NCBI GenBank assembly: GCA_024516155.1
Contig: JAJJXM010000011.1
Span: 186,001 to 250,000 of the forward strand
Source: Pyronema omphalodes
Lineage: Eukaryota; Ascomycota; Pezizomycetes; Pezizales; Pyronemataceae
Length of the DNA: 64,000 nt
Reading direction: 5' to 3'
Positions 48,309 through 60,193 of this stretch are shown here, in pieces. Position numbers and translations under genes: made by a program. The stretch's first letter is position 1; the number at the start of each line of letters is the position of its first letter. Below the pieces are notes generated by a model. The model did no database searches and was not told the DNA's origin. It saw only the letters and a list, made by a program, of their open reading frames with translations.

Positions 48309-49736
48309 GATTGATCTTGTTGTGTTGTGGTGATGTTTGATGTAGAAGGAAGGATGAGGACGGGGGGGAAGAAGGGGTATTTATGGAGGTTCGTGAAGAG
48401 GTTACAGTCAGCTCCCATGTCCTCCAACCGTAGGTACTTAGCAGGGGGGGAGTGCGGGGATGGGGGGTCTGGCGAAGGCGAGGGAGTTTCCAACATGCAC
48501 CAGAGAACCATTGAATGGAGTGATTCGCAGACGCATGACGTCAACGATGGCTTGGATGGTGCTAGAAACTCCATTCCGTTCCAGCCGCAATGAGGACAGC
48601 TGTTGAGCTATCACGATGACTCTGCGAACCAGAGCTATTGAATTGATCAGATGAACTGGATGAATACAGCTTCAAAGCAATGTAGAAAACGAGGAAAGTG
48701 GCAATTCAACGCACGAGGCATAAATCGATTGACTGTGCGGAGTGCAGAATGCGGAATTTAACCTCAAGGCACAATCAATTGATGCGGAATATAGCCACCT
48801 CGTCAGGTTGCAATATACTTCAATGCGAGCTCAATGCATTGTCTCCAACGCCGCGTCGTAGTATGCCCAATGGATCAACATCCCCACACCCGCATGATTT
48901 TATGAAACACAACAACAGACACCCCACCCCCCCTCTTCCAGTTGCGACTTCAATTGAGTCGAGCCAGACTCGGAAATACCATACCCAAGCATCCCCACCT
49001 CACCGAGTACAGCCGGGCTGTTCCTGATCCGCATCTGAACCGAAGCTCAACGAAGCTCAACATTCTATTCTGAGCTTCGCCACAGCTCTCGACTCTCAGT
49101 GGCGACCGCGATCACGCTACAACAGGCGTCGAGCACGAGACCTGCGGGTTGATGATTGCATTAGTGTGATTTCCCCACATTTTGGCCGTTGAATCCCTGT
49201 CTGCATGTCATGGGAATGTCTTGGATAGGAAATGGCAGCTAAATTATCCGGAAACAGGATGACGGACAAATCTTGGCAGGACATAACATCCGGGATTGGA
49301 AAGAAGGCTCTTGGCAAGGTCTAGTTGAATGACTCCCTTGTCTCCAGCTTAATCAAGACTAGCGCCATAGATTAGATCTGCTTACCTGAGCTGCTGAGAA
49401 ATGCAGCTCGGTTTACGTGACAATACAATCACGTTACACGATAAGGTGGGGCGCAAGATTGCACAATAGGCAACCAACGAGGAACAATTTTCCGCGGGGA
49501 GCTGTTTCTTTCTAGAGAGTAACGACAACCCCACTAATCCTATCGACAAGACAGCTGCTATTACTCACCCGTACCATAACCCCCGCCTAATTCCGAGATT
49601 TCGAAGCAAATCCGAGAATACGCACAATCCCCTCACAAGGTTCAACAAAACCGAGAAAAGACCAGTGTAGAGACAAAACAAACCCGCAAGCCACCTCTTA
49701 CGCATTCACAAACAGCTGCCCGCAACTGCCACAACA
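48309..49736. other. Divergent promoter region between STF2-like and DRE2
   Basis: The region contains both promoters. C-rich and G-rich patches occur at about 48360-48480 and 48915-48940. No supported gene is seen. The last ~100 bp before DRE2 are A/C-rich leader. Confidence 0.55.
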
Positions 49737-50798
49737 ATGTCTCGCACTCTTATCCTCTGTCCCCCCTCCATCTCCTCAACCCCCGAGGTCCTCGAAACCG
49801 CGCTCTCATCTAACAACATCCCCCGCGAAAATGCCGACATCCACATGCTCGACCGCCTTTCTCTTGGGCTTGTTTCTCTTCCTGACAACCTTTACAACAC
49901 CGTCCTTCTCTTAACCTCCGAACCCGTGGAAGCCGCTCTCCTCCCTAAAATACTCGCTTCAATGACTCCCGGTGGAAGCTGGCGTAATGCCGGCGCTGAC
50001 AAGCTTGCCTTATTAACAGCGGGATTCTTGGTGGAGGACACTGCTGAGGGAACTACGGCGAAGCGGCCGGAGTTTGTAGAGAAGAGTGTCAAGTTGAACT
50101 TCAGAAAGAAGGAGGGGGGAGCTGCGGCGTCAACGGTGGTGAAGCCCGTGGTGGCGAGACCTGCAGTGGTAGCACCGGTTAAGAAGGTTGAGGTTGGTGC
50201 GCAGGTGGGATTTGATTTGGGAGATGATTTGGAGGATGATGATGATGAACTTGTGGATGAGGATGAGTTGATGAGAGATGAGAGTTTGGCTACGCCGGTG
50301 CAGATTCGTAAGTGCTCCCCTATGCTCTCCACCGTTTCCTACGTTGGAATTGCTACATAGTTTGATTGGTGAATATGGCCCTGACTGAAAGAATAGCTGC
50401 GGAATGCAAGCCCAAGGTCGGAAAGCGTCGCAGAGCTTGTAAGGATTGTACCTGCGGTTTGAAGGAACAAATCGAAGCTGAAGATGCTGCCGTACGAAGC
50501 GCAGCCGATGAGGCATTGGCCGCCGCAAAGGCTAAGGCTGCTGCGGGTGTTAAGCTTACTGCTGATGATTTGGCGGAGATTGATTTCACTGTTGAGGGAA
50601 AGGCGAGTAGCTGTGGTAACTGCTATTTGGGCGATGCTTTCAGGTATGTTCTTCCGCGATTGGTGACTGGAAATCATGATTCTCAGTTGGGAATAATACT
50701 AATGAAATTTATGTAGATGCTCAGGATGCCCCTACATTGGACTACCTGCTTTCAAGCCTGGTGAACAGATCACCATCGACCTCGATGACCAGTTGTAA
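49737..50798 (+). CDS. dre2: Fe-S cluster assembly protein DRE2 (anamorsin/CIAPIN1)
   Basis: Dre2 takes electrons from the diflavin reductase Tah18 for cytosolic Fe-S protein assembly. Exons are 49737-50307, 50397-50643 and 50717-50798, giving 299 aa. The N-terminal half is a degenerate methyltransferase-like domain (about 1-130). An acidic linker with runs of Asp/Glu follows (about 160-185). The C-terminal domain has both cluster motifs: Cys194-x10-Cys205-x2-Cys208-x-Cys210 for the [2Fe-2S] site, and twin Cys263-x2-Cys266 and Cys274-x2-Cys277 for the second site. The third exon restores [16 protein letters not shown], conserved in the family. Intron 2 interrupts between the two halves of the twin motif. 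Confidence 0.96.
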
Positions 50799-51340
50799 AT
50801 TTCTAGATTCGGCGAATAATGCTTTATGGATTTATGGTTTTTTTTTAGCTTTGCTTCCTTTTCTGTTTGGGTCTGGTCACTTTGGTTGGCGCCTTGTATG
50901 GAATTTATAATTTCGTTTTTTGTTTATAGACAAAATCTGCATTTTAAAGTTTTTCTTTAAAAGATATTTCATCAAGCTTGTCTCATGATTCAGGTACCAA
51001 TTTTGTGGTTTGAGGAAAGATATTCAAAATAAGAAAATTTAGAGCTATATAAATCACGAGCCAGCTCGAGATGACATGCATCGCATCCAGCAGATGGAAA
51101 CATCTCTAGCGCATCATTAACCATGGCATCAAGCGCAAACAGCGCGATGATGTCATAACCCGAAACGTCTCACACGATCGATCTCAAGCGAGCTCTCCAT
51201 TTCCCGGAAACCCTGTAACGCGCAATATTAATAGATAATATCTATCACCATTCTTAAAAACCCTAACATCCTTCTATCTCTGAGTCCTTCTGAACCTCAT
51301 CATATCCCCAAGCACAGCTCCAACAAATCCCCAACCCAAT
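50799..51340. other. Intergenic
   Basis: 3' flank of DRE2 (T-rich) followed by the leader of the SNARE-like gene. Nothing else is seen. Confidence 0.6.
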
Positions 51341-52163
51341 ATGCCCACCACCAAGCCCACCTCATCCTCCGGCGACAACGGCACCGAATCCCAAGGCGAA
51401 TCACAAACCCGTCATCCCCCCTTCCCCCTCCCGGAAACAATGACCGCACCCCCCACTAACACCACCTCCTGCAATTACAACGACTCACCCGAATTTACCT
51501 CCCAAACCCTATCACTCAGTCAACGGCTCCTATCCTTCACCGCCCTCATCGTACAGTTAGGTCACGATTGGAAAACGTATCCAAGGGCTCTTGATGAGGC
51601 TAGAGATATTACAAATGAGCTTTTTGATGTTAGGAGACAGGTTCATGATTATAATGCGTCGCCGGAGATGAAGTATAGGTATTTGAAACTTAAGACTGAG
51701 TTTACTGCTGCGCTGCAGGATTTGGAGGCGGAGTTGAGGGTTGTGGAGGAAAGGTTACGGCCGGGGGTGGAGGGATATAGGGATCAGGAGCAGGTGGAAA
51801 GGTATAGGGATGAGGAGGAGGAGGTTGGGGTAGAGGACCAGCAGAATCAGGAGGTTAGGAATATAAAGGGTGCGATCAATGTTGTGGAAAGTATTTTTAA
51901 TGAGCTAGGCGTGGAGGTTCAGGAACAGAGAGATGATATTATGGTTATTAGGGGGAAACAACAGACGAGGGCGGAGGATGAGAGGAATGGTCCTGGGTGG
52001 GAACAGAGGAGGAACCAGAGGAGACAGTGTTGGGCCGCGGTGGGGTTGGTGGGAGTTGTGCTGATTTCGATTTTTGTGGTAAGTTGAAGGGAATCTGGGT
52101 GAGGCCTATATGCGGGTTTGGCTGACCTGATGGTGATAGGTTTATGAACTTAGCGAACAGTAG
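51341..52163 (+). CDS. Syntaxin-like t-SNARE with C-terminal anchor
   Basis: SNAREs drive fusion of transport vesicles with target membranes. Exons are 51341-52078 and 52140-52163, giving 253 aa. Residues 1-50 are Pro/Ser/Thr-rich. Residues ~55-140 contain the helices expected of an N-terminal regulatory domain. The SNARE motif runs from about 171, with IKGAINVVESIFNELGVEVQ and then Glu195-Gln196, where Gln196 aligns with the zero-layer Gln of Q-SNAREs. The spacing from that Gln to the membrane anchor (~35 residues) fits the family. A transmembrane helix (about 231-248) is followed by a six-residue tail from exon 2. Which compartment it serves is not readable; the order suggests a Pep12/Vam3-like or related Qa type. 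Without the last intron the frame stops two codons after the helix. Confidence 0.75.
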
Positions 52164-53020
52164 GGGTAAGAAGAGGGATGATGATGGGAAGATTTATGGA
52201 GGTGCAACATATCGGTTGACATATCATGGGAGTTTTTGGTGTTTCGATTTCCGAGTTTCTGATTTTAAGATTCGGCATTTTTCAACATGGGCTTTGGAAC
52301 ATGGGATTGGTGAATGGTTCGATTGTGGTACCTGTATGTAAGATAACATTGCATTTGAAACATGAGTAATCTTCATCGGCTCGCTATTCAGATCCCCAGC
52401 ACAATGATTCGTGCAGAATATCTCTCAATCTAGAACTCCAAAACTCAATCTCAAAATCGCTCTTATGCACGTCATATCTTATTCTCATCTTCATCCAGCA
52501 CAGCCGCAAACACCGCCGGCGACCAACGGCCCTATGTACACTAGTTAGTCGACCATCTCGTTTGTTGCTTAGCCTTTAAGCGCATCTCATCAGAGAGATA
52601 CTGATGGGTGCCAAGCCGGTATCAAGAACAACAAAGAAAGCGTATATCTGATCCCAATGACGCTAGCATCGACTACCACAAACAGTCTAACAAGCTTCCC
52701 AGCCATCGTCATCGACTTCGTTTGTTGTGATCCATTCTGATTCGACGGAAGATAGTAAGTTTCTCCATAACCACAACCAGTCCCCAGCCACTTTTTCTTT
52801 TCTGGCACCTTTGTGCGTGCAAGTGATTCTAATAACTCTTCTTTCTTCTCCTTCTAGAATATACACACATACCATACTCACGAGCCACACTTCCTCATCA
52901 ATCTTACCTACGCGAATCTTCATCCCACCTCAAAGGCTTATCGCGACGTCGAAACAAATTTCCCACCTCTAGAAAATAACATAACACCACATCCGCCGCG
53001 TTCTTTCTTCAACTATCATC
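52164..53020. other. Intergenic, VTC1 leader
   Basis: No gene is supported. A pyrimidine tract ending in CTTCTAG at 52851-52857 could be the acceptor of a 5' UTR intron of VTC1. Confidence 0.45.
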
Positions 53021-53389
53021 ATGTCTTCCGCACCTCTTCTCGAGACCGCTCCCGGTAAACGCATCGCGCTTCCCACCCGCGTAGAGCCGAAAGTGTTTTT
53101 CGCCAACGAGCGAACCTTTCTATCATGGTTAAACTTCACAGTAATTTTGGGCGGATTAGCAGTCGGACTTTTGAACTTTGGAGATAAGATTGGAAGGATC
53201 TCTGCGGGTCTATTTACAATTGTTGCTATGGGTACTATGATGTATGCTTTGGTTACGTTCCATTGGAGAGCTAGAGCTATCAGAAGACGTGGACAGGGCA
53301 ACTTTGATGATAGGTTTGGGCCTACGGTTTTGGCTATTACTTTGCTGGGTGCCGTTGTTGTCAATTTTGCGTTGAGGGTTATGCAGTAG
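53021..53389 (+). CDS. vtc1: Vacuolar transporter chaperone subunit VTC1
   Basis: Vtc1 is the small membrane subunit of the VTC complex, which makes inorganic polyphosphate at the vacuole and moves it into the lumen. The single exon gives 122 aa, close to the family length. The conserved segment [19 protein letters not shown] opens the DUF202-type domain. Three transmembrane helices can be traced at about residues 35-55, 62-84 and 98-120. Charged residues inside the helices (Arg in ERTFLSW and Arg near the end) match the polyphosphate channel lining known in the family. The N-terminus is short, with no SPX domain, as expected for Vtc1. Confidence 0.96.
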   Translation: MSSAPLLETAPGKRIALPTRVEPKVFFANERTFLSWLNFTVILGGLAVGLLNFGDKIGRISAGLFTIVAMGTMMYALVTFHWRARAIRRRGQGNFDDRFGPTVLAITLLGAVVVNFALRVMQ

Positions 53390-54710
53390 GTGTGCTGTTG
53401 GAGGACCTAGGGAAGGGAAAGAAAGAGACAGATATGGGTGGTGGTGGGTGATGGATAGCAAGCAAAGAAAGTCTGAACGGGGCGAACCAGAACCAACGGC
53501 TCTGAGAGGATGAGGATACAATACGCGCTCCGTCAAAACAATATGGAGTAACGTCATTGCGGAGCCTGTTCCTGTTGCGATGAAGATGCCGAGAAGGAAG
53601 GAACAAGAGACAATAGTGTACAAAGTCCCAAGTTCAAAGTCCAAGCCTTTGCTATGCTATTCTATACTACTATAGTTTTTATGCTGCTATGGCCTGGCTC
53701 AATCTGGCTACCTACGACAGAGTACCTTTTTTCCTCATTACAATGCTGTTTTTTTTTTTTTTTTCTTTCTTTTTTTCTTTGGCTGTAAATTCTGCGTTTT
53801 CTTTGCTGCATTTTTTTTTCTTTGTTGGATTGGACGGTTGCTGGTTGCATTGTTTTTAGTGTGAATATTGAGGGGGAGGGTGGTTTTTTTACGTCTTTGG
53901 AATTGATGCTATGAAACGTGGTTTACGTAGTTGATGTAGTCTGCGTAGAAATGGCAAATTGAAAGTTTAATTCTCACACGTATGGGAGCTGTTATCGTCG
54001 TGATATCTCGTGATTGCCTGAGACTGGGATTGTCGTGATATCCAATGATGAGCCCGGACAGAAACATCATGATGCATTACATGGAGGAAAATTTTTGCAA
54101 GGAGAGCATATGCGCGATAAGATGTGAGGTGATATTTCAGGGATATGTGCATGGAGATCACCGATCTTATGACCTGCCTTATTTGGTTGGCTGTAGAAGC
54201 GTGTAACTACCGTCCGTGACTCGGTGTAGGTGTAGGTGTAGGTGTATGTAAACGAAGCTCGCATGAGGTCTTTGATTATGGTGACATATACCAGTTATTG
54301 AATTATAATAGTTCTTTCTACACAATTCCTATTTAATAATTAAAATTAATATATCCGAATAAAAAATAAAAGTTTGCATAAAATATCTGCGACTAGCTTT
54401 GATTGGTACTGTGTATTGTAATTAAGATTCGATTCACAAGATTAAGAAATTTAAAGGTCAAACCAAGACCCAGACCACAACACAACCACAAAACCCAGTA
54501 CTTGACCGAAATTGAATATTAAAAATTCCAAAGCCTAAAAATCCAAAATATGTGAATATGAATATAAACCAAAGCCCATCATCAATTCCATTTCAAACTC
54601 CCCCGAACTCCCGAAATAAAGCCAAAATCAAAACCATCCCCTCCAATCTTCCCACCAAAACTTCCAATCTTCAAAGTCTAAGGCCTCTCGCCCTCCCAAA
54701 AATTTGCTCC
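53390..54710. other. Intergenic between convergent genes
   Basis: 3' flanks of VTC1 and of the histidine kinase. It has T-rich tracts near 53750-53775 and a GTGTAG repeat near 54224-54246. No gene is seen; frames reaching past 54711 are antisense shadows of the kinase. Confidence 0.6.
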
Positions 54711-57700
54711 TCATTTCCCATCCTCCATCCCCAATCCCTCTTCACTAACCCTCCTCGTCATAGTTCTGGGACTAACATCACTACTGCTTCTCGAGGGGGT
54801 ATTCTCCGCATTTCTTCTATTGCCCCTCGATTCCGTGTCCCTCTTCGCTTCTGTCTTCTCCCTCGCTTCTATATCCTTTACTCCCGCCGATCCCGCCGAT
54901 CCCGATGTTTCCGGGGGTGGAGACGTCGTTTTTGAATTCTCGACGGCGAATAATTGCTCGAGTTTGAACTGTAGCTGGTCTGGGGTTGGGGGTGGCGGTG
55001 GTTTAGGGGCTTTGTGAGCTTTGGGGGCTTGTAAGGTTTCTTGGGTTATGCTGGGATTTGGTGGGTTTGGTGGGTACGGTGGAGGGGGTTGGGATTTGAC
55101 TGCTGGATTGGTTGATGCTGGTTGGTTTGATGATGATGATGATGAGGATGGGTTTGAAGCTATTGTGGAAGATTCCTTTCCGTCTCCGCCCGCGCCTCCT
55201 TCCCCATTTCCAGTGTCAATTTTTTCAATTTCCTCCGATTCCCTCCTAGAATCAATCGGGGTTACATCAACCGAAAGCTTTTTCATAACCGTGGCAAATC
55301 GTTCCAGTAGATGCGGGATTCTAAAGGGTTTCGGGATCGCATCATCCATTCCCGCCTCCGTCATCATCGCGATCTGTTCCGGTCTTGCGTTGGCCGAGAT
55401 ACCCACAATCGGTACATGTTTGACCAATTCCCCATTCTGTTCCAACTCGCGAATCTTCCGGGTCGCTGTACATCCGTCCATTATTGGCATTTCCATATCC
55501 ATTAATATGATGTCTAATCGCTCTCCGTGTTTTTCTCCGTGTTTTTCTCCGTGTTTTTCGCCGTGTTTTCCAAGGCTGTAGGTTGAAGAGAAACTCGATG
55601 CCCGAACGAAATCCAAGGCTTGTTGTCCATCGTTGGCTACATGGGTAACACATCCTTCATTCTTTAACTGTCTTCTTAGCACCTCTTGGTTAATAAGGTT
55701 ATCCTCGACGATTAAGACCCTATAGGCCATTGGTTTTGCCGGAGTTTGACTTTTTCCAGGTACATCGTTGAGGGATAAAACCGTCGGAGTATCCTTATCA
55801 CCACTATTCGATCTCAAACTGGCGAGTTCCACCGGTTGTTGTCCCTGTTCTGCAGCTGGAGTTTCCGATCGATAAACCTTAATAAAGAACGCAAACTGTG
55901 AACCCTTTCCTTCCTCAGACCAGAACCCAATTTCTCCACCCTGGATCCTACAAAGTCGTCGACAAATAAACAATCCCAACCCCGAGCCTCCATAGGTGAC
56001 ATGAGTTTTTGGAACTTGTTCAAAGCGCTGGAAAAGTTTCGCTTGCCACTTTTTAGAGATTCCAATACCGGTGTCTTCTACTGTGGCTTGAACATACAAC
56101 GGTTCCCCCTGGCCCCAATCGGCACCGACACATTGAGGCCTCTCAGCGGCATCGGCTTCTGCCGAGGTTGTAAAGGCCCGGTATTGCACATTTCCATGCG
56201 CCAAAGGTCGTTCTTTAGAGGCCCCTAACCTGACTGTGATTTCTCTTCTTTCGCTGGACATTGGGCTAGAGAATTTAATAGCGTTTGTAAGGAGATTTAC
56301 CAAGACCTGGGAGAATCTTGACGGATCTGCCATGACCCAGTCGATATCCAACATCTTGTAAGAATTCTCAATAACCAAAGTAGAAGCAATTCGTTTTGCT
56401 TGGAGTTCGGAATGAAATATCTTCATCATCTGCGCTACACTTTCATGGAGACGGACGGGGATTGGAACGACGGTTAGCGCCATTGATTCCAGTTTAGAAA
56501 GTGTGAGGACATCGTCGATGATACGTTTTTGGTGCTGGACACAGACGAGAATGGTTTGTGCAGAGTCGATCAGTTCGTCTATATCCAAAGGTTTGGCAGT
56601 GTTTTGGAATTTTGTTAAGGAGGCGAGAATTGAGTCTGCGCATTGAAGGGTTGCAGAAAATGGGTTTAGTAATTCGTGACTGAAGATATCGATAAAATTT
56701 TCTTGTTGACGACGACGTTCGACGGCTTGGGTTGAGAGTTGGCGTTGATATTCCTCGTTTTGTTTATGCGAGGTTATGTCGACTAATGTTATGATGAATC
56801 TGATAATTGTTAGCCGTCTATTTGATCATTATATATCACCAACCAGGGGACAAACCGTAACACTTCATCGGTTTCCTCATCCTCTTGTACACAAATCGAA
56901 GCCGCTACCCAGCATTCCCATCCTCTTTCTGGATTATCGTTTCCAATCCTGTGATGCATACAAATACTTGACTTTGTCTTCACAGCAATATCCACAGCCT
57001 TCATCACCGCCTGTCTATCCTCATGATAAGTATACTCCACCCACTGCTTATTCATCTCATCAGGACCTTTGACTCTATACATATGACAAGCCGTCGGGTT
57101 TGTATAGAAAATCTTCCCATTAAGATCCATCAGCAGTAGTGCCACCGGTAGGATTTCCGCCACCTGTCTAAACAGCACTTCGCTATGTCTCAACGCCTCT
57201 GCAGATCTCGACAACTCATTTCTAAGGTTCTGAGTAAGCTGTCTCATGCCTCTCTGTCTTTCTCTTTCGACAAGTTGGGCCATTTCCTGTTGCCTTAACC
57301 AAACACCTGTAGCCGCAGCCGCAACTTCTTTCCTAATACATTCGAGCCAAAATCGATAAGATTCGTCCAACGGGCGTTTTGGATTTAAGCCCAGGATCAA
57401 AAAACCTCTTGTGCAACTGGCGGTAACCTGAATTGGGATAATAGCTGCACCAGGTGGAGGTTCCGGGAAGCCTCTGGCTACTAATTCTGTGTTTGTTCGA
57501 AGCTCCACCGGGAAGTTTTTGATGACTACTTTGTTTTGTTGTTTTGCTATATGCATTTCCGCGTGGAATAGATCCCGGGTTGCTCTGGCTCCGGTGTCGA
57601 AACAAAGGTAGGGAGCGAATACACCACCGGGGGTTACTCCTATTGCCTGTTCTAGATGCTGGACATTATCGTTGAAAGATGAGGTTGTTCGGTAAAGGAT

Positions 57701-59320
57701 AAGCATTGGGGAATCGAGTTTATTTTCATCGAAGGCCTCTACGACTCTTGCCCAGAATTCTCCATCGAAGTCTTGGATATTTCTCAGGGAGTTTGAAAGA
57801 CGATTCAAAGTATCCATACGACGACCGTTGATGACGTTTTCAGTTTGCTCGACGGTGATTTCTAGAACTCCTTCTGCAATTCCGGAATCTTCAACAATGG
57901 GCAGTAACGAAAAATCGAAATATCTTTCCTGTGAACTTCTTGGGGAATCGCCGCTACGGAAAATCAACAAAGCCGCCTCTATATTAGAAACACCATCATA
58001 CAATTTTTCGTTAGTTATTATTTAGGAGTGGTTTGTTTCTTACCGGATGGTTAAAGGCGCCTTACCTCGCCGAATGTTTTTAGATTCATAATATGATGCA
58101 TCTAAAAGTGGTTTAAAGAATTTCCAAAGCTCTGGCCAATGAGATCTGAATCCCTGGCCCAAAAGTGGAGGATTTTTATGGTGACAAATCTTTCGGTATT
58201 CGTCGTTGTACATGCAGTCGTAATTTGGACCCCAGTAAAGAGCCACAGGAACTGAATTCTCCATAATCCCCAAAGCCAGCGAGCGTAAAGTTGGAGACCA
58301 GCTATACATTGAACCAAAAGCAGTTTTCGACCAATCCACACTGCGTAAGTACTTGAAATGTATCGGTTCCTTTTCCAAGTCCTCTGGAGAATTAGGTGGT
58401 ATCCTCCAATCCGTAATCGGTACATGTGGTCTTTCATCCCGTGAAACTTTCCTCGTAATGGGCTCTTCATAATCATCGTAGTTACTGTGATCGTCTTCAG
58501 TATCTTTACATATCCTTGCGAATAACTCTCCAGTTCCCATTTTTCCGCTCTTGGAATTTGCATTCGATGCTTGTTCATCCACAAACTCATCCAGCCGACC
58601 GATGATATTATCCTCCGAAGCAATTTTTGCCAGTAATTCCTCATCATCTATGGGGCGTTCATATTCATCCGGATCCACCAGGGTAACTTCCGACGCTCTA
58701 TTATTAAGCAATCTACTATCCCGTGAGCGTGACTGTATTCTAGACCAAGCATTCTCCACATCCTTATTATCCATGTGGAAGTAACTATCCTGATGAGATT
58801 CTCCAGAAGATTCCCTCCTCTGATCTTTCTCTTGATTCAAGTTACAATCTCCCACTGATTCCGGTGGGAGACAATATAAACCCGGTGTACCCGTACCACT
58901 TCCCAAGAAGCGGATTCTTTCATTTTCGAAGCTTGATGCAACGGCGATAGCAATTTTTCCAGTAGGGGTGTCGAGAATTGTAACATGAATTATCCATTGG
59001 CCGCAACGACAGGAGTTTCCGGAGCCATTGGCGATCGCTTGGTAGATCCCATCTTCGTTTAGTTCTGCCGCTTGTTTATAGGAATCGTTGGCGAAGATGA
59101 TTTGATAATCGGCCAGCGAGTGGCTGGATTGTAGAGACTCTGAAAGGGAGAGGATTAATGTTGGACGATAGTCTCGGAGGAGGAATTCGAAGGCAAGGTT
59201 TAGGAGGTTGTGAGGGCCGACTTGGTAATCGGTACTGGTTTTGTAAGCTGGGGTTTCGGTATTGTGACGGTGTAATGTAGGGGCTTTTGTATTCGAAGGT
59301 TTGTGTAAGAGGTCTGTCAT
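54711..59320 (-). CDS. Hybrid histidine kinase, PAS-HisKA-HATPase-receiver, 1488 aa
   Basis: This is a fungal sensor of a multistep phosphorelay feeding an HPt protein. Minus-strand exons are 59320-58066, 57978-56856 and 56799-54711 (introns 87 and 56 bp). Residues 1-~320 are poorly conserved and partly disordered. Residues ~321-418 carry WSPTLRSLALGIMENSVPVA and YWGPNYDCMYNDEYR, an atypical PAS-like segment common in fungal kinases. A PAS domain lies at ~683-793. The phosphoacceptor is His834 in FSHELLNPFSATLQ. The ATPase has N965 in NLLTNAIKF, D1035 in EDTGIGIS and the G box at 1063-1068. The receiver (about 1153-1290) has the acidic pair E1158/D1159, phosphoacceptor D1227 and K1283. A tandem KHGE repeat sits just before the D1227 strand. 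The ~190-residue tail is Pro/Ser-rich. The exon 2 donor (GTTTGT) was chosen because a downstream alternative creates a stop. Confidence 0.93.
55521..55568 (-). repeat. 12-bp in-frame tandem repeat in the receiver domain
   Basis: Four copies of a 12-bp unit encode KHGE four times (residues 1204-1219) in the loop before the strand that carries D1227. The copies are identical apart from one or two bases at the edges. Confidence 0.95.
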
Positions 59321-60193
59321 GACGGTAACAGTTGTCGGGTATTAAATTTCTTCTGATATGAATATCTCATTCAGGATTTGTGGATATGATGTTCGTATAT
59401 GGTAATGTTTTTTTTTTTTTTTTTCAGTGTCACTCTGTGTCAAGTGAGGGTCTCTCTCTCTGTGTTCTGTCTCTCTCTCTCTCTGTCTGTCTGTCTATGT
59501 CACACTCTTTTGTTTCAAGGCCTGTTTAGTTGGTACTACTGTCTCGTCTCTTGATCTAGTTTACATCCAAAGTAAGCCTCACATTGCCTTGGAATATTGC
59601 ATTTTTTAATCAAGTTTAGGGTTACTCTACGTTTACTATCATTTCAGACGCGGGGAATATGACGTGTTGGGTGTGGATCGGTACGCGGTGAACGTGGAAA
59701 ATTCCAAAATTCCATGGGGGCGGAAAATGGCGATTTTAAAAGCGGAAATCGGAAGTAGGAAGAAAGAAAGCAACCCTTCGTCTAGCTGCTAGCATATATT
59801 TAGTTTCCCAGGATTCACAACACCTCGGTATGAGCCGCAGGGGGGGGGGGGGGGGTGGGTGGGGCCGGGGAGGCGAGCCACAGTAGAGATTGGGTATAAT
59901 CTAAACCCAATCAGTCATTTAAGTGACCGAGATTCACTGTGGGAAACCAATCAAATCGTGGGATAGCTTAGCCAGTCCGGATAAATGCGCTTCAAATTAG
60001 CCTAACTATTTAACTCGGGCTGCATTTGCATTTTTGCATTAGTCATGCTCAAGCTTATCTCTCCTACACAAACACCGGTGGGTTCTAGATGAGCTAAGCT
60101 GGCGGCAAGGCCGAGCAATGATGATGGGCTACGAAAGGCTATGTATGTAGATGGTCAGTGCCCCGAGTCCGAGATGCGAGATGCCATGGATAC
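59321..60193. other. Kinase promoter and flank of the foldback element
   Basis: A T15-like tract near 59408-59424 and CT/TCTG microsatellites at 59450-59495 lie in the kinase promoter region. A G16 tract lies at 59840-59855. No gene is seen. Confidence 0.6.

Noticed and set aside
55021..55581. 186-codon plus-strand frame
   Set aside because: Antisense to the receiver and tail of the histidine kinase.
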